Positions 58,608 through 64,000 of a DNA stretch of 64,000 nucleotides are shown piece by piece. The notes below the pieces were generated by a model that worked only from the letters and a program-made list of their open reading frames with translations, ran no database searches and was not told where the DNA came from. This DNA comes from Paraburkholderia sp. BCC1885 (lineage in GTDB: Bacteria > Pseudomonadota > Gammaproteobacteria > Burkholderiales > Burkholderiaceae), in NCBI RefSeq assembly GCF_900996235.1, contig NZ_CAAJGM010000199.1, positions 28,415 through 92,414 of the forward strand, given 5' to 3'. The translations under genes and the position numbers were made by a program. Each line of letters starts with the position of its first letter. Positions within the stretch are counted from its first letter, which is position 1.

Positions 58608-60257
58608 TCACTTCACCGCGTGTTTGTCGAGCTTGCCGCCCGTATCCTTGTTGTAGCGTTCGACGTACTCCTCGATCAGCCTGCGCATCGCGCGGCCGAT
58701 CTGCCGGTAGTCCGACTCGTTAAGGTTGGCGAGCGACACCCGCCCCGACGGATGCTGGGTGCCGAAGCCCTTGCCCGGCAGCAGCACCACGCGCGCCTCA
58801 CGCGCGAGACGGAACAGCAGTTCGCTCGGCTCCGTATTCTTGAGCAGCCAGTCCACGAACTTGCGGCCGTACATCCGCTCGCCGAGAAACTCGATGTCCA
58901 GAATTGTGTAGTAGTCCACCTGATTGGGGTCGTCGTCCGCGAAGGAAATGCCCACTTCCTCGTACAGCGCCTGCTTGCGCTTGCGAATCAGCCGCTTGAG
59001 GGCGTTCTTGTAGGCGTCCGGCGTGTCCATCAACGAGAACAGCGAGAACAGCACCATCTGCACCTGCTGCGGCGTCGACAAACCCGCGGTGTGATTCAGC
59101 GCGACCGTGCGGCTATCCGCCACCAGACGGTCGATGAACTTCAGCTTGTCGGGCTCCGTGGTGATCGACTCGTAGCGCGTGTGCAGTTCCTTTTTTACGT
59201 CCTTCGGCAAATCGGCGAGCAGTTTGTCGAGCACGTTGTCGCGATGGGTGGCGATGGTGCCCAGACGCCAGCCAGTCGCGCCGAAATACTTCGAATAGGA
59301 GTAGACGAGAATCGTATTCTTCGGCGCGAGCGCGAACAGCGAGACGAACTCGTCGGCAAAGGTGCCGTAGACGTCGTCGGTCAGCAGGATCAGGTCCGGG
59401 CGTTCCTTGACGATGTCGGCGATGTATTCGAGGCTCTCGTCGCTGATCTTCACCGAAGGCGGATTGCTCGGATTGACCAGGAAAAATGCCTTCACTTTCG
59501 GATCGCGCAGCTTGTCGAGTTCCTTCTTCGAATACTGCCAGCCGCTTTCCACCGTCGCATTCAGATTCACGACGTTCAGCTGATAGTCGTTCAGACGCGG
59601 AATCTCGATGTACGGCGTAAAGATCGGCATGCCGAGCGCGATCGTGTCGCCAGCCTCGATGAGGTGGTTTTCGCGCATCGTGTTGAAGATGTACGTCATC
59701 GCCGCGGTGCCGCCTTCCACCGCGAAGATGTCGAATTCGCCGACAAACGGATGCTTGCCGATCATCTCGCGCCGCAGGTACTGGCCGACAATCACCTCGG
59801 AGAGTTTCAGCATGCGATCCGGCACCGGATAGTTCGAGGCAAGAATGCCCTCGCACATCTCGTACAGAAAGTCGCCTGCGGAAAGGCCCAGTTGATCGCG
59901 CACATAGGAGATCGCGCCGCGCAGGAAATCGATTCCTGGCACTCCTTTGTTTTCACGCAGGAACAGATCGAAACGTTCCGTGAGACCTTCGCGGCGCGGG
60001 AAGCCGCCCACGCCTTCGGGCATATAGGCGAACGAGCGCTCCGATTCGCGCATGGCGAACAGGCCCAGTTGCCAGAAGCCGTGACGCGGAATGGTCGCCA
60101 GAAAGTTCGGGTTGCCGCGGCCGGCGTTGAGCATCGAAACATTAGCGGGCCGCTCGACCGCGCCGCCGCCGGCGGCTTTGATCAGTTCATCCTTCAGTTC
60201 GAACGGGCTGAGTGCTGCCAGCTTGTCCTGTTCGGTTTCGCTTTTGCCTTTTGCCAT
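58608..60257 (-). CDS. aspD: Aspartate 4-decarboxylase (bifunctional aminotransferase)
   Basis: The ATG at 60257 has GGAG eight bases upstream; the frame is open ten codons further. The 549-residue length is right for this family (about 530-550), much longer than ordinary aspartate aminotransferases. It has the Asn/Pro motif FFLVNPSNPPSVK, LLTDDVYGTF and the PLP Lys in YSYSKYFGATGWRLG. It converts L-aspartate to L-alanine and CO2. It is encoded just downstream of two AspT exchangers on the same strand, so aspartate import, decarboxylation and alanine export form a proton-motive cycle. Confidence 0.95.
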   Translation of the reverse strand: MAKGKSETEQDKLAALSPFELKDELIKAAGGGAVERPANVSMLNAGRGNPNFLATIPRHGFWQLGLFAMRESERSFAYMPEGVGGFPRREGLTERFDLFLRENKGVPGIDFLRGAISYVRDQLGLSAGDFLYEMCEGILASNYPVPDRMLKLSEVIVGQYLRREMIGKHPFVGEFDIFAVEGGTAAMTYIFNTMRENHLIEAGDTIALGMPIFTPYIEIPRLNDYQLNVVNLNATVESGWQYSKKELDKLRDPKVKAFFLVNPSNPPSVKISDESLEYIADIVKERPDLILLTDDVYGTFADEFVSLFALAPKNTILVYSYSKYFGATGWRLGTIATHRDNVLDKLLADLPKDVKKELHTRYESITTEPDKLKFIDRLVADSRTVALNHTAGLSTPQQVQMVLFSLFSLMDTPDAYKNALKRLIRKRKQALYEEVGISFADDDPNQVDYYTILDIEFLGERMYGRKFVDWLLKNTEPSELLFRLAREARVVLLPGKGFGTQHPSGRVSLANLNESDYRQIGRAMRRLIEEYVERYNKDTGGKLDKHAVK

Positions 60258-60374
60258 GATGCATTCTCCATTGCAAGGTTGAGACACCGGCGGCGGGCGC
60301 GCTCCTGCGGCGGCGCCGGCGTGAAGGAATGAGGGTGGTCAGCGAGGCGTCCTGGCGCGTCGCGCCATTTCGCC

Positions 60375-62063
60375 TTAAACGAGACCCACGACGAGCGGCC
60401 CCAGCAGCGTCAGCGCGACGTTTGCAATTGCATAGGTGATGGCGAACGGCACGGTGGGCACCGCGCTTTCCGCCTTGTCGAGCACGCCGCCGAACGCCGG
60501 ATTCGCACTGCGCGAGCCGGACAGCGCGCCGGCCAGAATCGCAGCGTTTTTATAGCCGAGCACATAACGACCGAACAGCATCGTCAGCAGAAGCGGGAAC
60601 AAGGTGACGAACACGCCGAGCAGGAAGATCGTCATGCCGCTTTGCTTGACCGTCACCACCGCCTGCAGGCCCGAATTCAGACCCACCACCGCGACGAATG
60701 CGGCCAGCCCGAAGTCTTTTAGCAGCTGCGAGGCGGCCGAGGGCAACACGCCGTACATCGGATGCTTGCCGCGCATCCAGCCGAACAGCAGGCCGGCGAG
60801 CAGACAGCCGCCACCCGAACCGAGCGTGAGCGGAATCCCGCCCACGTTGAGCACGATCAGACCGATCAGCAATCCCAGCACGAGACCCACGCCCATGTAG
60901 ATGAAGTCGGTCTTGTTGCTGTACGGCAGCTCGTAGCCGGCCGCATCGACGGCGCGTTTGGTATCTTTTGGCGAACCGTAGAAAGTGATCACGTCACCGT
61001 GTTCCAGCTTCGTCTCAGGCAGAATGGGCAGCGGCTGGCCGGCGCGCGTCGCGCCTTCGATATACACGCCGTGGCGCATGTCGCGGTCGACGTTCTGGCG
61101 GACTTCCGCGATGGTCGTGTGATTCATGCCCTTACGCGTGAACACGCCCTGGCGGGTCTGCATGACGATGCTGACGCCATCCGTTTCCGCCAGCTCTTCG
61201 CCAATCACGTTCCACAGCCCGACCACACCTTCGCGGCGGCCCACCACCAGCACCACGTCGTCCGGTTCGAGGACGAGATCCGGCGCCGGTTCGAGCGCCT
61301 TGCCGGCGCGACGGATTCGCTCGATGGCGAACAGATCGTTCTGGCTTAGTTCGATCTCCGAAACTTTTTTCCCCGCGCCGGCTCCGACCCGGTACGCGCG
61401 GCCCACCATCTCCGGTAACGCCGACAACTGCCCGACCGACTGCGCCGGTGCATTGCCGGCCAACTCTTTCTCGGCCTCGATCGACGCTTCGCGCAAGCCC
61501 TGTCCCATGAACTTGGGCAGGATGTTCACGCAGACGATGATCGCCCCGAGCGAGCCGAACACGTAAGTCACGGCGTAGGCAATCGCGACGTCCGACTGCA
61601 GCGACTTGATCTGATCGGGCGGCAGCCCAAGACGCGCAATCGCGTCACCCGCCGTGCCGATGATCGCCGACTGCGTCAGCGCGCCGCCGGCCAGGCCCGC
61701 CGCGAGGCCCTTGTTGAGGTGGAACAGCTTCGCGCACACCACCACCGTAACCAGCGCCGACACGGCGAGAAAAATCGCCATGGCGATTTCGCGCAACGTC
61801 TTGCGGTTCAGCGAGTTGAAGAAGCCCGGTCCCGAGTCGTAACCGACCGCGTAAATGAAGACCGCAAACATCACCGACTTCACGCCGTTGTCGATGGTCA
61901 CACCGGCCTGGCTGATCACCACCGCGGCAAGCAGCGAGCCGCCCACCCCGCCGAGCTGGAATTTTCCGAAATTGATCTGGCCGACGTAGTAGCCGACCGC
62001 CAGGGAGAGAAATAACGCGATCTCAGGTGACTTGTGAAAGACGTTGTGTAGCCAGTCCATCAT
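60375..62063 (-). CDS. aspT: Aspartate:alanine antiporter AspT, copy 1
   Basis: The 562-residue membrane protein has the AAE (AspT) layout: five or so N-terminal helices, a cytoplasmic domain with two RCK_C/TrkA_C units (residues about 200-370, containing ALEPAPDLVLEPDDVVLVVGRRE and LEHGDVITFYGSP) and a second helical half. Conserved GYDSGPGFF and GNQ-like motifs are present. GAGG before the double ATG fits the second ATG (62060) best. It exchanges aspartate for alanine. It lies between aspT copy 2 and aspD; the two copies are clearly related but divergent. Confidence 0.92.
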   Translation of the reverse strand: MMDWLHNVFHKSPEIALFLSLAVGYYVGQINFGKFQLGGVGGSLLAAVVISQAGVTIDNGVKSVMFAVFIYAVGYDSGPGFFNSLNRKTLREIAMAIFLAVSALVTVVVCAKLFHLNKGLAAGLAGGALTQSAIIGTAGDAIARLGLPPDQIKSLQSDVAIAYAVTYVFGSLGAIIVCVNILPKFMGQGLREASIEAEKELAGNAPAQSVGQLSALPEMVGRAYRVGAGAGKKVSEIELSQNDLFAIERIRRAGKALEPAPDLVLEPDDVVLVVGRREGVVGLWNVIGEELAETDGVSIVMQTRQGVFTRKGMNHTTIAEVRQNVDRDMRHGVYIEGATRAGQPLPILPETKLEHGDVITFYGSPKDTKRAVDAAGYELPYSNKTDFIYMGVGLVLGLLIGLIVLNVGGIPLTLGSGGGCLLAGLLFGWMRGKHPMYGVLPSAASQLLKDFGLAAFVAVVGLNSGLQAVVTVKQSGMTIFLLGVFVTLFPLLLTMLFGRYVLGYKNAAILAGALSGSRSANPAFGGVLDKAESAVPTVPFAITYAIANVALTLLGPLVVGLV

Positions 62064-62172
62064 GCCCTCGCTATCAGTGATGACCGTAGTGGCCGGTGTG
62101 GTCGCCGCCGTGCGTCGCGGCGTCCGGTGCGCGTGTATGCGTTAATGATGAGTCGTGATTGGGTATCGAGAC

Positions 62173-63855
62173 CTAGCCGAATCTCCCCGCCAGCCCGACC
62201 ACCACGGGTCCCATCAGCGGCAGCAGGATGTTGGAAAGCGCATAGGTGATCGTGTAACCGATGACCGGCGTCGAATTGCCGGTCACGCCGACGAGCGCGC
62301 TGATGGCCGGCGTGCTGCATTGCTGGCCGGCGATCGCGCCAAGTAGCATGGGTGCTTCGAGCTTGAGAAACATGCGGCCGATCCACAACGACAACAGCCC
62401 CGGAATCAGCACCATCAGAATGCCGGCGATGGGCAGCGCCACGCCGTATTCGCGTACCAGTTTGATCGCGTCGGGCCCCGCCGAGAGGCCGACCGCCGCA
62501 ATGAAGGTGGCAAGGCCGAAGTCTTTCAGGATCTGCGCGGCCGCCGAAGGCAGCGAGCCGATCAGCGGATGGCGCGAGCGGATCCAGCCGAACAGCAGCC
62601 CCGAGAGCAGACAGCCGCCGCCGGTGCCGAGCGCAACCGACACGCCGCCGATACGCCCGCCCAGATGGCCGATGGCCATGCCGAGCAGCACGCCGAGCCC
62701 GAGGTAGACGAAATCGGTCTTCTGGGTGGCGGGCAGCACATAGCCGAGCCGTCGCGCGCTACGCGCCACGTCCGCCTTGGCGCCGACCAGCGTCAGCACG
62801 TCGCCGCGGTTTAGCTCCGTGTTGGGTAAGGCCGGCACGGTCGTCTCGAGCCGCGTGACGGCGGCGATATAGACCCCGCGTCCCTGTTCCGGCCCGGCGC
62901 GCTCGCGCATCTGCGCGACGGTCGCGCCGTGCGCCTCGCGGCGCGTCAGAACCACGTCGACTCGCTCGGCGACCAGCGCGGCGAAGCGGCTGTCGGCCAG
63001 CTCCGTGCCGAGCACCGGCGTGGCCGCGACCAGCGCCTCGCGCCGCCCCGCGACCAGGGCGATATCGCCGGCAGCGAGCAGCAGGCCCGGTTCAAGCGGC
63101 AGGCTCGCGCCGTCACGGTCCACCTGCTCGATCGTCAGATTGCCGCCATAGCGCAGTTCGAGCGCGGCGACCGCCTGCCCCGCCGCCGGGCCAATGCAAA
63201 ATACCCGGCTCACCAGCGCTGGCGCGCCCATGCGCTGCCCCTCGTCGAGCGCGCCGTCGCCGCCCAGCGCGTGCCAGACGCGCTCGGCTTCCTCGCGCAG
63301 CTTGACGCGCAGCAGCAACGGCGCGAACTGGCTGGTAAACATCACAATGGTGACCAGGCCGAACAGATAGCTGACGCTGTACGCGGTGACGATATTGGCC
63401 TGTAGACGCGCCGTTTCGGCGTCGCCGAGACCCAGCCGGGCAATCGCCTCCGAAGCCGTGCCGATCACCGCCGATTCGGTTGCCGCGCCAGCCAGCAGGC
63501 CCGCCGCCGTGCCGGCGTCCAGACGCAAGACGAGCACCGCGCTCATCACCAGGATCAGCACGGAAACGATTTCAACGATCGACAGCAAGCCATAGCGCCA
63601 GCCCCGGCCGATATTGGCGAAGAACTGCGGGCCGCCGGTGAAACCGAGCGCAAAAATGAACAGCGCAAACGCGATGTTCTTCAGATCGGGCGCGAGCCGC
63701 GCACCGCTTTGTCCCAGTAACAGCGCCACGATCAAAGTGCCGCAGACACCGCCCAGCTGGATCGGCCCAACCTTGAACGAGCCGATGAAATAACCTAAAG
63801 CGAGGCTCGCAAAAAGCGCAATTTCTGGTTGCAGCCTGAGCAGTTGACCAAGCAT
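62173..63855 (-). CDS. aspT: Aspartate:alanine antiporter AspT, copy 2
   Basis: The ATG at 63855 gives 560 residues; the frame opens at 63888 with no better ribosome site. The architecture is the same as copy 1: helices, two TrkA_C-like units (residues about 195-365, LPLEPGLLLAAGDIALVAG and ELNRGDVLTLVGAK) and helices, with GFTGGPQFF matching GYDSGPGFF of copy 1. Two AspT genes ahead of one aspD suggests either two substrate ranges or a heteromeric carrier. It is the first gene of the block; its promoter would be in 63860-64000 near the window's end. Confidence 0.9.
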   Translation of the reverse strand: MLGQLLRLQPEIALFASLALGYFIGSFKVGPIQLGGVCGTLIVALLLGQSGARLAPDLKNIAFALFIFALGFTGGPQFFANIGRGWRYGLLSIVEIVSVLILVMSAVLVLRLDAGTAAGLLAGAATESAVIGTASEAIARLGLGDAETARLQANIVTAYSVSYLFGLVTIVMFTSQFAPLLLRVKLREEAERVWHALGGDGALDEGQRMGAPALVSRVFCIGPAAGQAVAALELRYGGNLTIEQVDRDGASLPLEPGLLLAAGDIALVAGRREALVAATPVLGTELADSRFAALVAERVDVVLTRREAHGATVAQMRERAGPEQGRGVYIAAVTRLETTVPALPNTELNRGDVLTLVGAKADVARSARRLGYVLPATQKTDFVYLGLGVLLGMAIGHLGGRIGGVSVALGTGGGCLLSGLLFGWIRSRHPLIGSLPSAAAQILKDFGLATFIAAVGLSAGPDAIKLVREYGVALPIAGILMVLIPGLLSLWIGRMFLKLEAPMLLGAIAGQQCSTPAISALVGVTGNSTPVIGYTITYALSNILLPLMGPVVVGLAGRFG

Positions 63856-64000
63856 GTTCTGGTTTTCCGCTTTAGGGAAGGTCTGCATAAATCATGCAGG
63901 AATTGAGTTGCCAAATATGCCGTCGACTGCGACGATTTGGGCATGAGACAAGCTAATCTGGGATTGGATTTGACGACCAAACGAACGCGCAAGCGGGAGT

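Noticed and set aside
58620..60332. 570-codon open frame opposite aspD
   Set aside because: His/Arg/Gln-rich antisense frame without motif; aspD is firmly identified on the minus strand.
1..64000. CRISPR arrays, tRNA/rRNA genes, insertion sequences, integrases, att sites
   Set aside because: Looked for; no regular direct-repeat/spacer pattern, no cloverleaf-like sequence I could recognise by eye, and no transposase or integrase among the open frames.

Overview
The window is a GC-rich (low-to-mid 60s % G+C) stretch of a beta-proteobacterial chromosome. It most resembles a secondary replicon of Paraburkholderia/Burkholderia. The reasons are strong G/C bias at third codon positions, a DUF3331 protein, a monomeric isocitrate dehydrogenase, many small LysR/AraC-flanked catabolic units, an aspartate decarboxylase with AspT-type exchangers, and XdhABC. 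I see no rRNA, tRNA, CRISPR array, insertion sequence, integrase or phage gene. The species assignment is inference.

Layout. 0.2-5.7 kb: SAM methyltransferase divergent from a riboflavin-synthase-like lumazine-binding protein, two SDR genes divergent from an AraC regulator, and an overlapping NUDIX-GNAT pair. 6-10 kb: cytochrome c/sorbosone-dehydrogenase-like oxidase, and an NmrA protein divergent from a LysR regulator. 10.3-14.8 kb: two proteins of unknown role, then a complete sugar-type ABC importer (ATPase, permease, binding protein) with a recognisable promoter and a strong terminator. 15-15.7 kb: a small HExxH protein preceded by an exact plant-inducible-promoter box (TTCGC-N15-TTCGC), a candidate type III effector. 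15.8-24.7 kb: a MocR regulator divergent from a lipoprotein, a di-Mop molybdate binder, a YbjQ/sulfotransferase/GT9 operon, a DUF3311 plus sodium:solute symporter pair, and a membrane-anchored SRPBCC protein. 24.8-29.3 kb: tandemly duplicated prolyl oligopeptidases. 29.4-31.4 kb: a glutathione transferase divergent from a lone LanC-like protein.

32-37.5 kb: monomeric icd, oligopeptidase A and a GNAT. 37.9-46.4 kb: envelope proteins (lipoprotein, secreted protein, lytic transglycosylase), several very small genes, a zinc-ribbon/low-complexity/TPR membrane protein, a Pro/Gln-rich secreted protein, a TauE/SafE permease and a BON-domain protein with a probable overlooked small ORF behind it. 47-50.5 kb: TAXI-type binding protein, a DsbA-like isomerase and a LysR regulator. 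50.5-55 kb: xanthine dehydrogenase xdhA-xdhB-xdhC, with XdhC lacking its usual N-terminal domain. 55.4-64 kb: MFS exporter, a small protein, then a minus-strand block of two AspT exchangers, aspartate 4-decarboxylase and a class V aminotransferase.

How genes work together: the aspT-aspT-aspD block should import aspartate, decarboxylate it to alanine and export alanine, a proton-motive cycle. XdhABC should oxidise purines. The ABC importer should supply a sugar to enzymes encoded elsewhere. The strongest candidates for new biology are the PIP-box metalloprotease, the LanC-like/GST divergent pair, the half-length XdhC and the unannotated small ORF after the BON gene.
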